Source: Actinomycetota bacterium
Lineage (GTDB): Bacteria > Actinomycetota > Thermoleophilia > Gaiellales > Gaiellaceae
Direction of reading: 5' to 3'
Length of the DNA: 39,188 nt
NCBI GenBank assembly: GCA_003134505.1
Contig: PLBK01000027.1
Span: forward strand, 11,053-50,240
This document shows positions 27,970-37,233 of this stretch, piece by piece (the stretch's first letter is position 1; every line of letters starts with the position of its first letter). The notes under the pieces are model-generated. The model saw only the letters and a program-made list of their open reading frames with translations. It was not told the origin of the DNA and did no database searches. The position numbers were made by a program, and so were the translations under genes.

Positions 27970-28818
27970 ATGGCCAGCTTCACGACCACGGACGGACGCA
28001 CGCTCGCCTACCGACTGGCGGGCTCCGGGCCGACGCTTGTCTGCCATCCGGGCGGGCCGGGGTTCTCGTCGCGCTACTTCGGCGACTTCGCCGGGCTCGG
28101 AGACCACTTCACGCTGGCGATGCTGAACCCGCGGGGGACGGAAGGCTCGGATCGCCCGAGCGATCCCCGCGCCTACGCGACCGAGGACTACGTCGCCGAC
28201 CTCGAGGAGCTCCGCGCGCACCTCGGCCTCGAGCGGATGCTGCTCCTCGGTCACTCGCACGGCGGGGTGGTGGCGCAGGCCTACGCGGTGCGGTATCCCG
28301 AACGGGTCGAGCGGCTCGTCCTCGCCAGCACGCTCGCCCGCTTCCAGGCCGAGCAGGAAGGGGCGATGACGGCCGCCATCGAGTCGAAGTCCGGCGAGCC
28401 CTGGTACGAGGACGCGAAGGCGGCCACCGAGGCGGAGCAGGCGGGCGACTGGGGGACGGACGAGGAGCTGGCCGGGCTCGTCCTGCGCGAGCTGCCGTTC
28501 TACTTCGCGTCCTACGGCGAGCGGGAACGCGCCTACGTGGAGACGCTCGACGGCGAGATTCCGGTCGGCGACGCGCTGAAGCTGTTCAACGCCGAGGTGT
28601 TCACGTCGTTCGACCTCCGGCCGGAGTTGCCCGGGATCACCGCGCCGACGCTCGTGATCACGGGCGAGGAGGACTTCATCTGCGGTCCCGCATGCGCGCG
28701 CGACCTCACGGAAGGAGTCCCGGGCGCCGAGCTCACCTTGCTCCCGGACTGCGGGCACTTCGTGTTCGTGGAGCAGCCCGAGCGGTTCGCGGCCGAGGTC
28801 GCCGGCTTCCTCGCCTGA
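27970..28818 (+). CDS. Alpha/beta hydrolase (proline iminopeptidase-like)
   Basis: A 282-residue alpha/beta hydrolase. [13 protein letters not shown] (about 24-36) is the HGGPG oxyanion motif of the proline iminopeptidase group, [10 protein letters not shown] the second loop, and [17 protein letters not shown] the nucleophile elbow GHSHG (Ser98). Asp in [14 protein letters not shown] and His in [17 protein letters not shown] complete the triad. It could be a peptidase, haloalkane or lactone hydrolase; the sequence does not decide. The ATG at 27970 lies 8 nt after TAAGGT (27956-27961), so it is probably leaderless. It precedes pdxS by 80 nt. Confidence 0.92.
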   Translation: MASFTTTDGRTLAYRLAGSGPTLVCHPGGPGFSSRYFGDFAGLGDHFTLAMLNPRGTEGSDRPSDPRAYATEDYVADLEELRAHLGLERMLLLGHSHGGVVAQAYAVRYPERVERLVLASTLARFQAEQEGAMTAAIESKSGEPWYEDAKAATEAEQAGDWGTDEELAGLVLRELPFYFASYGERERAYVETLDGEIPVGDALKLFNAEVFTSFDLRPELPGITAPTLVITGEEDFICGPACARDLTEGVPGAELTLLPDCGHFVFVEQPERFAAEVAGFLA

Positions 28819-28884
28819 GCCGGCCGGCTAACCTGGCGAGCCAAGCCGCGCGAATTGGCCTCCGCCCAGCCGGTGCCGGCACCC

Positions 28885-28890
28885 TAGAAT
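28885..28890 (+). promoter_or_regulatory. -10 box, pdxS-pdxT-yebC transcript
   Basis: TAGAAT lies 8 nt before the ATG of pdxS (or 5 nt before an in-frame GTG at 28896). There is no Shine-Dalgarno, so the mRNA is probably leaderless. Confidence 0.5.
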
Positions 28891-28898
28891 CCCCGGTG

Positions 28899-29783
28899 AT
28901 GGCCGAAGTCGCCACGCTCCGCGTCAAGACCGGCCTCGCCGAGATGTTGAAGGGCGGGGTGATCATGGACGTGACGAACGCCGAGCAGGCGAAGATCGCC
29001 GAGGACGCCGGCGCGGTCTCCGTCATGGCGCTCGAGCGCGTGCCGGCCGACATCCGTGCCGAGGGCGGCGTGGCGCGCATGGCCGATCCGCAGCGGATCA
29101 AGGAGATCCAGGAGACCGTGACGATCCCGGTCATGGCCAAGTGCCGGATCGGGCACTTCGTCGAGGCCCAGATCCTGGAGGCGCTCGAGGTCGACTACAT
29201 CGACGAGTCCGAGGTGCTGACCCCGGCCGACGTCGAGCACCACGTCGACAAATGGCAGTTCAAGGTGCCGTTCGTCTGCGGCGCGATCAATCTCGGCGAG
29301 GCGCTGCGCCGGATCGCCGAAGGCGCCGCGATGATCCGGACGAAGGGCGAGGCCGGCACCGGCGACATCGTCAACGCGGTCACGCACATGCGGGCGGTGT
29401 TCGGCGGGATCAGGCGCCTGCAGTCGCTTCCCCCCGAGGAGCTCTACGCCGAGGCGAAGAACCTCCGCGCTCCCTACGACCTCGTCCGCTGGGTCGCCGA
29501 GCAGGGGCGCCTCCCCGTCGTGACGTTCACGGCCGGCGGGATCGCGACACCGGCCGACGCCGCGCTGTGCATGCAGCTCGGTGCCGACGGCGTGTTCGTC
29601 GGTTCGGGGATCTTCAAGTCGGGAGACCCGGAGTTGCGGGCGAAGGCGATCGTCGAGGCGACGACGCACTTCCGGGACGCGGACATCCTCGCGCGGGTCT
29701 CGGCAGGGCTCGGCGAGCCGATGGTCGGCATCTCCGCGGCCGAGCTCCGCCCCGAAGAGCTGCTCGAGACCCGCGGCTGGTAA
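28899..29783 (+). CDS. pdxS: Pyridoxal 5'-phosphate synthase, PdxS subunit
   Basis: Synthase subunit of the DXP-independent vitamin B6 pathway: it joins ribose 5-phosphate, glyceraldehyde 3-phosphate and ammonia from PdxT to form PLP (294 aa, dodecamer). Near-invariant blocks: [61 protein letters not shown] with catalytic Lys81, and [21 protein letters not shown] with Lys149 and the phosphate loop. [14 protein letters not shown] follows near the C-terminus. ATG at 28899. pdxT follows after 38 nt with its own TACGAT box, so both joint and separate transcription are possible. Confidence 0.98.
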   Translation: MAEVATLRVKTGLAEMLKGGVIMDVTNAEQAKIAEDAGAVSVMALERVPADIRAEGGVARMADPQRIKEIQETVTIPVMAKCRIGHFVEAQILEALEVDYIDESEVLTPADVEHHVDKWQFKVPFVCGAINLGEALRRIAEGAAMIRTKGEAGTGDIVNAVTHMRAVFGGIRRLQSLPPEELYAEAKNLRAPYDLVRWVAEQGRLPVVTFTAGGIATPADAALCMQLGADGVFVGSGIFKSGDPELRAKAIVEATTHFRDADILARVSAGLGEPMVGISAAELRPEELLETRGW

Positions 29784-29821
29784 TCCCGCAGGGAGCCCGG
29801 GTTCGCCTGGGTACGATCTGA

Positions 29822-30391
29822 ATGATGGGAAGCCCGCTGAGGATCGGAGTTTTGGCCGTCCAGGGAGACTTCCGCGAGCACGCGGCGATGCTGCGCCGGC
29901 TCGGTGCGGAGGTCGTCGAGGTGCGCACCCCGGAGCAGCTCGAGGACGTCGACGGCCTCGTCGTGCCCGGCGGCGAGTCGACCGCGATCATGCGGCTCAT
30001 CCGTCTCTACGGGCTCGACACGGCGCTGCGGCGCCTCCACGGAGCGGTCTTCGGAACGTGTGCCGGGATGATCGTCCTCGACCGTGACCATCTGGGGATG
30101 GCCGACATCGTCGTCGACCGGAACGCCTATGGCCGCCAGGTGGCGAGCTTCGAGGCCGAGCTCGAGCTGGACGGCCAATCCGAGCCCCTGCGCGGTGTCT
30201 TCATCCGCGCGCCGATCGTCCGCGAGCGAGGGCCCGACGTCGAGGTGCTCGCCGAGTTGGACGGCGAGCCGGTGCTGCTCCGCGACGGCCGCGTGCTCGT
30301 CGCCTCGTTCCACCCGGAGCTGACGGACGACACGCGCGTCCACGAGTTGTTCCTCGATCTCGTCCGGGAGCGTGAGCGTGTCAGGGCATAG
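29822..30391 (+). CDS. pdxT: Pyridoxal 5'-phosphate synthase, glutaminase subunit PdxT
   Basis: Class I glutamine amidotransferase that releases ammonia for PdxS (189 aa). [17 protein letters not shown] is the family start and [12 protein letters not shown] the oxyanion loop. The catalytic triad is complete: Cys80 in VFGTCAGM, with His164 and Glu166 in [22 protein letters not shown] and GVFIRAP are typical PdxT blocks. Two ATGs (29822, 29825) are possible starts. TACGAT at 29812-29817 lies 4-7 nt upstream. The C-terminus overlaps yebC by 14 nt. Confidence 0.97.
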   Translation: MMGSPLRIGVLAVQGDFREHAAMLRRLGAEVVEVRTPEQLEDVDGLVVPGGESTAIMRLIRLYGLDTALRRLHGAVFGTCAGMIVLDRDHLGMADIVVDRNAYGRQVASFEAELELDGQSEPLRGVFIRAPIVRERGPDVEVLAELDGEPVLLRDGRVLVASFHPELTDDTRVHELFLDLVRERERVRA

Positions 30392-31133
30392 CAAGTGGTC
30401 GTCGATCAAGCACAAGAAGGGCGCCGCGGACGCCAAGCGCGGGAAGCTCTTCTCCAAGCTCGCTCGCGCGATCATCGTGGCCGCGCGCGAGGGGGGCGGC
30501 GACCCGACCGCCAACCTGGCGCTGCAGAACGCGATCGAGAAGGCGCGGTCCTACTCGATGCCGAAGGACAACATCGAGCGGGCGATCGCCCGTGGGGCGG
30601 GAAGCGAGGGTGACGGCGACGCGTACGAGCCGATCGTGTACGAGGGGTACGGGCCGAGCGGCGTCGCGCTGATCGTCGAGGCGCTCACCGACAACCGCAA
30701 CCGCACCGCGGCCGAGGTGCGCCACATCTTCGACAAGCACGACGGCAATCTCGGCGGGTCGGGCTCGGTCGCGTGGCTATTCGAGCGGCGCGGAATCGTG
30801 CTCGTCCCGGCCGACGGGACCGACGAGGACGAGCTGACGCTGGCCGCCGCCGACGGCGGCGCGGACGACGTCGAGCGCGACGGCTCGACCTACCAGGTCA
30901 GCTCGGCGCCGGAGGCGCTCTCCGGCGTCCGCGAGGCGATCGAGGGTGCCGGGTTCGCGATCGAGTCGGTCGAGGTCGCGCTCGTCCCGAAGACGAACGT
31001 CACGGTCGAGGACGACGCCGCGGCACGCAAGATCCTGCGGCTGATGGACGCGCTGGAGGAGAACGACGACGTGCAGGACGTCTACGCGAACTTCGACATC
31101 CCGGAAGCGGTGCTCGAGACCGTCGCGTCGTAG
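30378..31133 (+). CDS. yebC: YebC/PmpR family protein
   Basis: Conserved cytosolic protein (251 aa) of the TACO1/YebC family. In several bacteria these proteins bind DNA as regulators; YebC homologues have also been linked to translation of polyproline stretches. [29 protein letters not shown] is the invariant N-terminus; [44 protein letters not shown] and [17 protein letters not shown] follow in order. The GTG at 30378 is preferred over 30372 because homologues begin M-(S/A)-GHSKW. It overlaps pdxT and lies upstream of ruvCAB, the usual actinobacterial order, but a secreted-protein gene sits between them here. Confidence 0.97.
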   Translation: MSGHSKWSSIKHKKGAADAKRGKLFSKLARAIIVAAREGGGDPTANLALQNAIEKARSYSMPKDNIERAIARGAGSEGDGDAYEPIVYEGYGPSGVALIVEALTDNRNRTAAEVRHIFDKHDGNLGGSGSVAWLFERRGIVLVPADGTDEDELTLAAADGGADDVERDGSTYQVSSAPEALSGVREAIEGAGFAIESVEVALVPKTNVTVEDDAAARKILRLMDALEENDDVQDVYANFDIPEAVLETVAS

Positions 31134-31181
31134 CCGTAGGCCTTTCGGGCGGGCGGACACTTACCTAGACTGAGGAAGGCC

Positions 31182-32804
31182 TTGTTCGGCCCCCTGTCCA
31201 GCCGCGCGTGCCGTCGCGCGAGTGTTCTCGTCGTGCAGGCGCTCGTCACCGGCTGCACGCTGACCGCGGTCGTCGCAGCGGCCGGCGCAGCTCCCGCAGC
31301 AGCGCCCGCGCCTCCGAAATGGCTGACGCCGCGCGACCTGTCCGAGGTCGGGGCCGATGCGGTCATTCCCGACCTGGCGGTCGATCCGCCGGGGAACGTC
31401 GTCGTGGTCTGGGCCCAGGCGAAGCAGTCGAGCTGGACGGTGCAGGCGGTGGCCCGGCCTGCCGGCGGCACCTGGAGCGCGCCCCATGCCCTCTCCGTTC
31501 CCGCGGACCATGTCGCCTCGCCCCAGGTCGTGGTCTCCGGCTCGAACGTGCTCGCCGTCTGGGAGCGCTACGACGGCAGGAACCTGATCGCCCAGGTCGC
31601 AGACCGCAATCCGAAGACGGGCGCCTGGAATCCGGCGACGTCGCTCTCGCTGCCCGGCCGGGATGCCCAGGCTCCGCGGATCGCCGTCGACGAGCGGGGT
31701 GACGCGATGGCCGTCTGGGCGAGCGTCAGCGCGTCGGGCTGGACGATCCAGTCGGCGTTCAGGCCGGCCGGAGGCTCGTGGCAGCCTACGGTGGCCGTGG
31801 AGCCGCCCGAAGCGGGCACGGCTGCGCCCGACGTCGTCCTCGACCGCTTCGGGCACGCGGTCGTCGTCTGGGCGTCGACGGCCGGGAGCGGCTGGAGGGT
31901 GAACGCCGCGTACCGCGGATCCAACGGTGCCTGGAGCAAGACCTTCGCGCTCTCCGGCCCCGACCCGAGCGGATCCCTCGCTCCGCAGCTCGCGCTCGAG
32001 AGCACGGGCGACGTCATCGCCGTCTGGTCGAGGTCGATCGGCACGAGCACGGTGGTCGAGCAGGCGACGAGAGCCGCCGCCGGCGGCGCCTGGAGCGCGG
32101 CGACGCAGATCTCTCCGAGCGGCCCGGACGCGCTCGCCCCCGAGATCGCCGTCAACCAGCGGGGCGATGCGGCGGTCGTCTGGACGAGCTCTGACCCGTC
32201 CGGGTTGGGAGTGGTGGCATTGCTCCGTCGCGCCAGCAGGGCCTGGGGCCCGCCGGCGATGCTGGTGAGCGACGTCTCGGGCCCCCTTGCGCCGCAGATC
32301 GCGCTCGACCCGAAGGGCGACGCTCTCGCCGTCTGGTCGCACTCGACGAGCGGGTACTCCCGGGTCCAGGCGGCGGGCCTGTCGGCGGGCAGCCGTTCGT
32401 GGTCGTCGCCGCGCGCGCTGTCCAGGCCCGGCGCGGACGCGCTGATCCCCCAGGTGGCACTGGACGCCGTCGGCGACGGGGCCGTGGCCTGGGCCCGCTA
32501 CAACGGGCAGTCGTTCGTCATCCAGGGAGTCGGCTACGACGGGAGCGGCCCCGAGCTCGACAAGCTGGCCGTGCCCGCGAGCGGTGTCGTCGGCAAGCGG
32601 CTGACCTTTGCGGTCACGGCGAAGGATGTGTGGTCGGCCGTGCGGTCGATCACGTGGAGCTTCGGGGACGGCACCGCCGGGAGCGGCCGGCTGACCGGGC
32701 ACACCTACACTCGGGCGGGAAGGTTCACAGTGCAGGTGACGGCGACCGACTCCGTCGGCCACGTGACGTCGGTTCGCCGCTCCGTGAGCGTCAGGGCCGC
32801 CTGA
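31182..32804 (+). CDS. Secreted eight-repeat beta-propeller protein with PKD domain
   Basis: An exported protein of 540 aa. A signal sequence (VLVVQALVTGCTLTAVVAAAGA) is followed by eight repeats of about 50-60 residues. Each has the pattern P-x-(I/V)-A-(V/L)-D-x-x-G-D-(A/V)-x-(A/V)-V-W, then a W-x-(V/I)-Q strand and a Trp-Ser ending; the eight aromatic blades suggest a beta-propeller. A C-terminal PKD domain (ITWSFGDGTAGSG, HTYTRAGRFTVQVTATD) follows. No catalytic residues stand out; adhesion or ligand binding is likely. The TTG start at 31182 is supported by GAGGAAGG just upstream; TAGACT lies at 31166-31171. It splits the usual yebC-ruvC neighbourhood. Confidence 0.85.
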   Translation: MFGPLSSRACRRASVLVVQALVTGCTLTAVVAAAGAAPAAAPAPPKWLTPRDLSEVGADAVIPDLAVDPPGNVVVVWAQAKQSSWTVQAVARPAGGTWSAPHALSVPADHVASPQVVVSGSNVLAVWERYDGRNLIAQVADRNPKTGAWNPATSLSLPGRDAQAPRIAVDERGDAMAVWASVSASGWTIQSAFRPAGGSWQPTVAVEPPEAGTAAPDVVLDRFGHAVVVWASTAGSGWRVNAAYRGSNGAWSKTFALSGPDPSGSLAPQLALESTGDVIAVWSRSIGTSTVVEQATRAAAGGAWSAATQISPSGPDALAPEIAVNQRGDAAVVWTSSDPSGLGVVALLRRASRAWGPPAMLVSDVSGPLAPQIALDPKGDALAVWSHSTSGYSRVQAAGLSAGSRSWSSPRALSRPGADALIPQVALDAVGDGAVAWARYNGQSFVIQGVGYDGSGPELDKLAVPASGVVGKRLTFAVTAKDVWSAVRSITWSFGDGTAGSGRLTGHTYTRAGRFTVQVTATDSVGHVTSVRRSVSVRAA

Positions 32805-32845
32805 CGAGCCGCGTGGCGGCCGGAAGGAACGTCCGCCGTCCCGCC

Positions 32846-32851
32846 TAACCT
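32846..32851 (+). promoter_or_regulatory. -10 box, ruvCAB transcript
   Basis: TAACCT ends 6 nt before the GTG of ruvC, without a Shine-Dalgarno. Confidence 0.45.
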
Positions 32852-32857
32852 CTGCAC

Positions 32858-33346
32858 GTGAAGGTCCTCGGCATCGACCCGGGCACTGCCGCATGCGGAT
32901 ACGGAATCGTCAACGAAGACCACGGGCGCCTCAGGGCCGTGGACTTCGGCTGGTGGCGCACGAAGTCCGGCGAGCCCCTGGCGCTTCGCCTGAAGACGGT
33001 CTTCGAGGGCGTGCGAGACCTCATCGACCTGCACGCCCCGGATGCCGTCGCGCTCGAGGAGTCGTACGTCGGCGCCGACGCCCGCATCGCGCTCTCTGTC
33101 GGACAGGCGCGCGGCGCCGTGCTCGTCGCCTGCGCGCTCGTCGCCGTTGACTGCCGCGAGTACGCGCCCAGCACCGTCAAGCAGGCGGTGTGCGGTTACG
33201 GCCGCGCCCAGAAGGACCAGGTCCAGCGGATGGTGAAGACGATCCTCGGGCTGCACGACGTCCCGACGCCGCACCACGCTTCCGACGCGCTGGCCGTGGC
33301 GATCTGCCACGCGCTCGCCTCGCCGCTGCAGCGGGTGGCGTCGTGA
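32858..33346 (+). CDS. ruvC: Holliday junction resolvase RuvC
   Basis: Endonuclease that resolves Holliday junctions by symmetrical nicks after RuvAB branch migration (162 aa). The acidic active site is visible: Asp7 in GIDPGTAACGYG, Glu67/Glu68 in ALEESYVG, and His140 with Asp143 in HHASDALAVAICH. The RNase H-like fold blocks (SVGQARGAVL; YAPSTVKQAVCGYGRAQKDQVQ) are complete. GTG start at 32858, likely leaderless. Its stop overlaps the GTG of ruvA (GTGA). Confidence 0.98.
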   Translation: MKVLGIDPGTAACGYGIVNEDHGRLRAVDFGWWRTKSGEPLALRLKTVFEGVRDLIDLHAPDAVALEESYVGADARIALSVGQARGAVLVACALVAVDCREYAPSTVKQAVCGYGRAQKDQVQRMVKTILGLHDVPTPHHASDALAVAICHALASPLQRVAS

Positions 33347-33912
33347 TCGCCCGGCTCCGCGGCCGCGCGGTCGCGAGGCGGAGCGACGGGCTCGTGCTCG
33401 AGGTGGGGGGCGTCGGCTACCTGGTGCAGGTGACGCCTGCTGCGCTCCGCCTCGCGACCGACGGGGAAGAGGTGACGCTCGAGACGTACCTCAATGTTCG
33501 CGAGGACGCCCTCCAGCTCTACGGGTTCGCAGACGGCGAGGAGCGCGAGCTGTTCGAGCACCTGCTCTCGGTCACGGGAGTGGGGCCGAAGGTGGCGCTC
33601 GCGATCGTCTCCGGCTCACGGCCCGCCGAGCTGCGACGCGCGATCGCGCTCGACGACACCGCGCGCTTCGAGGCGATTCCCGGCATCGGCCGCAAGACCG
33701 CCCAGCGGGTCGTGCTCGAGCTGAAGGAGAAGCTGGCCTCCGCTTCTGGCGCACCGGAGGCTAGAGGAACCGCCTCGCCTCATCTGATCGCCCGCGACGC
33801 GCTCGTCGAACTGGGGTACAGCCTCGTCGATGCCGAGCGTGCGCTTGCGGCGGTCGACGAGGACCTGCCGCCGGAGGAGCGTGTACGCCTCGCCCTGAGG
33901 AAGGCAGCATGA
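33343..33912 (+). CDS. ruvA: Holliday junction DNA helicase subunit RuvA
   Basis: RuvA tetramers hold the four-way junction and load RuvB rings (189 aa). [28 protein letters not shown] is the N-terminal OB fold. [18 protein letters not shown] and [23 protein letters not shown] are the two helix-hairpin-helix junction-binding motifs. After a short linker (ASGAPEARG) comes domain III ([24 protein letters not shown]), which contacts RuvB. The GTG at 33343 overlaps ruvC and the stop overlaps ruvB by 4 nt, so the three are translated in series. Confidence 0.98.
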   Translation: MIARLRGRAVARRSDGLVLEVGGVGYLVQVTPAALRLATDGEEVTLETYLNVREDALQLYGFADGEERELFEHLLSVTGVGPKVALAIVSGSRPAELRRAIALDDTARFEAIPGIGRKTAQRVVLELKEKLASASGAPEARGTASPHLIARDALVELGYSLVDAERALAAVDEDLPPEERVRLALRKAA

Positions 33913-34940
33913 AGACGGTGGGACTAGTCTCCGGCGTCCTCCAGGACGGCGGAGACGAGGAGCTCGACCGGTCGCTCCGGCCGCGGCGGTTACAGGACTT
34001 CGTCGGCCAGGAGCGGATCAAGGAGCAGCTCGCGATCGCCCTCGAGGCGGCGCGCTCCCGCAGCGAGGCGCTCGACCACGTCCTGCTCGCCGGCCCGCCG
34101 GGTCTCGGCAAGACCAGTCTCGCCCATGTCGTCCGCGAGGAGCTCGGCGTCGGCATCCGCACCGTCGCCGGCCCTGCTCTCGAGCGGAAGGACGTGGCCG
34201 CGATCCTCACCAGCCTCGAGGAGCGCGACGTCCTCTTCATCGACGAGATCCACCGTCTGAGCAGCGCAGCGGAGGAGATGCTCTATCCGGCGCTCGAGGA
34301 CTTTCGCATCGACATCGTCATGGGCCAGGGGCCCGCGGCGCGCACGCTGGCGCTCGACCTGCCGCCGTTCACGCTGGTCGGGGCGACGACGAGGACCGGC
34401 CTGCTGACGACGCCGCTCCGGGACCGCTTCGGCATGACGTTCAGGCTCGAGTACTACGCGCCGGCGGAGCTGGCATCCATCCTCCGCCGCTCGGCCCGCA
34501 TCCTGGCCGTCGAGATCGCGGACGAGGCCGCGGAGGAGATCGCGCGCCGAGCCCGCGGGACGCCCCGCGTCGCCAACCGGATCCTCCGCCGCGTCCGCGA
34601 CGTCGCCGAGGTGCGGCACGAGGGCGTGGTGACGACGGAGATCGCGCACGAGGCGCTCGAGCTGCTCGAGGTCGACGAGCACGGGCTCGAGCGCGCCGAC
34701 CGGGCACTGCTCGATGCGATCGTCGGCAAGTTCGGCGGCGGGCCTGTCGGCCTGTCGACGCTCGCGGTCGCGCTGGGCGAGGAGCCCGACACGATCGAGG
34801 ACGTCTACGAGCCGTATCTGCTCCAGCTCGGCTTCATCCAGCGCACGCCGCGCGGCCGCGTCGTTACCGAGCACGGGCGGCGCCACGTCGGCTCCGTGGC
34901 GCCGCCCGATACGGAAGCCGGGCGCCTGTTCGATGCCTGA
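33909..34940 (+). CDS. ruvB: Holliday junction branch migration ATPase RuvB
   Basis: AAA+ ring motor that drives branch migration (343 aa). [20 protein letters not shown] is the N-terminal signature, Walker A is GPPGLGKT (62-69), and Walker B is LFIDEIH with Asp112/Glu113. [21 protein letters not shown] holds sensor 1 and the arginine finger, and [15 protein letters not shown] sensor 2. The winged-helix end includes [20 protein letters not shown]. It overlaps ruvA by 4 nt and the next small gene by 8 nt. Confidence 0.99.
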   Translation: MKTVGLVSGVLQDGGDEELDRSLRPRRLQDFVGQERIKEQLAIALEAARSRSEALDHVLLAGPPGLGKTSLAHVVREELGVGIRTVAGPALERKDVAAILTSLEERDVLFIDEIHRLSSAAEEMLYPALEDFRIDIVMGQGPAARTLALDLPPFTLVGATTRTGLLTTPLRDRFGMTFRLEYYAPAELASILRRSARILAVEIADEAAEEIARRARGTPRVANRILRRVRDVAEVRHEGVVTTEIAHEALELLEVDEHGLERADRALLDAIVGKFGGGPVGLSTLAVALGEEPDTIEDVYEPYLLQLGFIQRTPRGRVVTEHGRRHVGSVAPPDTEAGRLFDA

Positions 34941-35250
34941 CCTCTGGATTCCCGGGTCGGCTGCGCCCTCGATCGACGAGTTCGTCGAGCGTGTCCATCG
35001 TCAGATCGAACGCTTCGCCGGCGAGACGCCGGGCGGAGAAGCCCAGGTGGAGATCGAGCTCCTCGACGGCTCGCTGCTTCCGCTCGAGTCGATCCTTCCC
35101 GAGCCGGGCTACGGGTTCGTCACGCTCAGGCCGCACTCCCGGCGCAAGGAGGAGATCGTCATCCCTGTGGGCGCGATCCTCCGCCTCCGCCTCGGCCCGC
35201 CCGAGGAGCACCCGCCGTTCGGCTTCTCGAAGCTGGGCGGCGGCGACTGA
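34933..35250 (+). CDS. Hypothetical protein at the end of the ruv operon
   Basis: A 105-residue protein whose ATG overlaps the ruvB stop, so it is made with RuvAB. It has an acidic helix ([19 protein letters not shown]) followed by beta-rich sequence ([53 protein letters not shown]), suggesting a small barrel. No Cys or membrane segment. I do not recognise a family; the position suggests a link to recombination but proves nothing. Confidence 0.75.
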   Translation: MPDLWIPGSAAPSIDEFVERVHRQIERFAGETPGGEAQVEIELLDGSLLPLESILPEPGYGFVTLRPHSRRKEEIVIPVGAILRLRLGPPEEHPPFGFSKLGGGD

Positions 35251-35259
35251 CGCGCTCGA

Positions 35260-35697
35260 TCAGTCCCGATCGATCACCACGCCCGTGGGAGTGAGGGCGT
35301 ACCACCCGGCTCCGAACAGCTTCGAGCCCTCGCCGGTGGTCTGGCCCGGCTTCTTGTCGGGGACGTACGTGTAGAGGGGGTGCTGCTTGTACGTGACCTG
35401 GAGCTTGCCGTCCTTCCGCTTCGTCGTGCCGAGGAGCGATGCCTTGAGACCGGCACCGGCCACGGGCTTGCCGACGGTGAGGAGCGGCGGCCAGGTCGCC
35501 GCGCACGCGCCGTAGCACGCGCTGGTCGTGCCCTTGTCGGCGCGGAACATGTACAGCGTGTGGCCCTTGGAGTTCGCGACCACCTTGCCGATCTTCGTCT
35601 TCTCGACCTTCAGGGCCGCCCCGCCGGACGCCCAGACGGCAGCGGCGCTGACCAGGGCGAGCGAGCTCATGACCACAAGAATCCGCATCAAGCGCAT
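35260..35697 (-). CDS. Secreted COG4315-like repeat protein
   Basis: An exported protein of 145 aa with a signal sequence (RILVVMSSLALVSAAAVWA). The repeat family is recognised by NSKGHTLYMFRADKGTTSACYGACAATWPPLL, with the paired Cys of C-Y-G-A-C-A-A-x-WPP, and by KQHPLYTYVPDKKPGQTTGEGSKLFGAGWYAL. This is the predicted lipoprotein/copper-associated secreted family COG4315; the role is unknown, and the Cys pair may form a disulfide. AGGAGG at 35705-35710 precedes the ATG (35697) and is a strong ribosome site. It ends 10 nt from the ruv-operon gene, converging on it. Confidence 0.85.
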   Translation of the reverse strand: MRLMRILVVMSSLALVSAAAVWASGGAALKVEKTKIGKVVANSKGHTLYMFRADKGTTSACYGACAATWPPLLTVGKPVAGAGLKASLLGTTKRKDGKLQVTYKQHPLYTYVPDKKPGQTTGEGSKLFGAGWYALTPTGVVIDRD

Positions 35698-35780
35698 TGC
35701 AAAACCTCCTAGCTGGATAACTCGGTACCTCTCATACGGATTTGCGCGACCAGCGGATGCACAGTCGCGTTCGTCGAGCA

Positions 35781-36239
35781 TCAGCGGCGGAATTGCAGCT
35801 CGTGCCAGGACGGCACCGGAGCGAGCTCGAGCAGCGCGCGGTCGCCCTGCGGGTCGCGATAGGCGAAGTCGGTCGCCTCGTCGTCCCAGGCCACCTCGAG
35901 CCGGCCCTCCTTGACGCGGTGGTCGAGCCAGGCGCCGCGGAAGACGAGCTTCCGGAGCCAGTAGACGAGCGACTCGCCCTCGACGAGGGAAACATTCTCC
36001 CAGTGGCGAACGAGGTACCGGCCGAGCGACGAGCGGGGCTCTTCGATTGCGTCCCGCTCGACGAGCTCGACCAGGTCGGCCGTCTCGTCGTCGTCGAGCT
36101 CGTTGCCTCCGAGGAGGCCGAGCTTGACGGCGGCTGCCGTGACGCGCTGCTCGAAATCCTCCGCGTTGAAGCTGAATCGGTAGCCGAGGAACTCGACGAC
36201 GTAGTCGTCGCCGGAGTCGTAGTTGCCGGCTCCGTCCAC
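35781..36239 (-). CDS. Hypothetical acidic protein
   Basis: A 152-residue cytosolic protein starting at a GTG (36239): DYVVEFLGYRFSFNAEDFEQRVTAAAVKLGLLGG, then a very acidic stretch (NELDDDETADLVELVERDAIEEP), then SSLGRYLVRHWENVSLVEGESLVYWLRKLVFRGAWLDHRV, ending LELAPVPSWHELQFRR. No family recognised; the many Trp/Tyr residues and the acidic loop suggest a folded enzyme-like or binding protein. The start is supported by TACGCT (36252-36247) 7 nt upstream. A longer open frame continues upstream but runs antisense to the next gene. Confidence 0.65.
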   Translation of the reverse strand: MDGAGNYDSGDDYVVEFLGYRFSFNAEDFEQRVTAAAVKLGLLGGNELDDDETADLVELVERDAIEEPRSSLGRYLVRHWENVSLVEGESLVYWLRKLVFRGAWLDHRVKEGRLEVAWDDEATDFAYRDPQGDRALLELAPVPSWHELQFRR

Positions 36240-36246
36240 GGTCTGA

Positions 36247-36256
36247 AGCGTACCCT
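36247..36256. promoter_or_regulatory. Bidirectional promoter, -10 boxes sharing TA
   Basis: AGCGTACCCT reads TACCCT on plus (36251-36256; GTG at 36263) and TACGCT on minus (36252-36247; GTG at 36239). The boxes share the central TA and lie 6 and 7 nt from their start codons. Confidence 0.55.
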
Positions 36257-36262
36257 TGGGCT

Positions 36263-36547
36263 GTGCGCAGGCTCCGTATTCCCGTTGCGTTCGCTGCCGT
36301 AGCCTGCATGGTCGCAGGCACCGCCTGGGCGCTGGGCTGGCCGGTCGAGCGGGCTGTCTACCTCGCGCCGGTGATCGTGGTCGGGTTTGCCGCCGTGGCC
36401 GGGCTCCTGATCCTGTGGGGGAAGGTCGCGCTTCAGGGGCTGCGCGAGACCAAGCGCCCGCGGCTTGTCCTCGCTCTCTGGGTTGCGGGAATCGCACTAC
36501 TCGTGCTGCTGAGCGTGCTCGGCGTCGAGTTGCCGCGAGAGGGGTAA
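36263..36547 (+). CDS. Small two-helix membrane protein
   Basis: A 94-residue membrane protein with three hydrophobic stretches. VAFAAVACMVAGTAWALGW could be a signal anchor, VYLAPVIVVGFAAVAGLLILWG is a clear transmembrane helix, and RLVLALWVAGIALLVLLSVLGV a second. A basic loop (KVALQGLRETKRPR) lies between them, placing that loop in the cytoplasm. No family recognised. GTG at 36263 after TACCCT, so leaderless; divergent from the acidic protein gene. Confidence 0.7.
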   Translation: MRRLRIPVAFAAVACMVAGTAWALGWPVERAVYLAPVIVVGFAAVAGLLILWGKVALQGLRETKRPRLVLALWVAGIALLVLLSVLGVELPREG

Positions 36548-36633
36548 CCCGTTCGAGCGTCACGTCCGTTCGGTGGACGGCCGATGATGCCTCGGTACCT
36601 GCGGCTGTTCGATCGACCCTCGGAGGTCCGAGA

Positions 36634-37233
36634 ATGCGATTCGTCCTTGCAGCCGCGGCGGCGCTTGCCGTACTCACCGCCGCTTTCGCTCTTCCCGCCG
36701 GCGCGCACGTGTCCGCGCCCGGCCCTCAATGCGGTGGAACACTCTGGAAGCTGATGACGCTCAGTGACACCGGCAAATCGGCCGTGCACTGGATGCCGGC
36801 GGCGACCAGCATCTCCGACATCGCCAAGCTGACCGCACCCAAGAAGATCACAACCGCCCGCAGCACCGCGTTCCAGAAACAAGTCTGGAAGTTCACCGCG
36901 GTGCTCCAGAGCTACCGTGTCGCTTCGAACGGTGAGATCGTGTTCCAGCTGTTCGACACTTCGACGTCGACCTACATGAACGCGTATTTGCCGAGCTCGG
37001 CGTGCCTGCCGACGACGGCGCGTGGCCGGGCACAGGTTCTCGCTACCCGGAACAGCTTCCTCAGCCAGTGCCCGGCTGCAACCGGCGACTGGCAGCCGCT
37101 CGGTGCCACCGCCGACCTGACGGGCGTCGGCTTCTGGAATCCCGTCAAGACGACGGCAGGTGCCTTGAAGAACGGCGCAGAGTTGCGCCCGCTCCTCAGC
37201 TTGAGCATCACGCAGGGCTGCGGGAAGTTCTGA
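36634..37233 (+). CDS. Secreted conserved hypothetical protein
   Basis: An exported protein of 199 aa with a Sec signal (RFVLAAAAALAVLTAAFALPAGA; cleavage near AHVSA). The mature part has LWKLMTLSDTGKSAVHWMPAATSISDIAKL, AFQKQVWKFTAVLQSYRVASNGEIVFQLFD, TYMNAYLPSSACL and a Pro/Gly-containing end (TGVGFWNPVK), plus four Cys likely in two disulfides. It resembles small secreted proteins often found in soil bacteria (a GDIHLVL-type strand followed by a PxxAC block) without known function. GGAGG 7 nt before the ATG. Confidence 0.75.
   Translation: MRFVLAAAAALAVLTAAFALPAGAHVSAPGPQCGGTLWKLMTLSDTGKSAVHWMPAATSISDIAKLTAPKKITTARSTAFQKQVWKFTAVLQSYRVASNGEIVFQLFDTSTSTYMNAYLPSSACLPTTARGRAQVLATRNSFLSQCPAATGDWQPLGATADLTGVGFWNPVKTTAGALKNGAELRPLLSLSITQGCGKF

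Noticed and set aside
36256-36633. Reading the secreted protein as a 325-aa product from 36256
   Set aside because: The upstream part overlaps the two-helix membrane protein in another frame; the ATG at 36634 has a ribosome site and begins a signal peptide.
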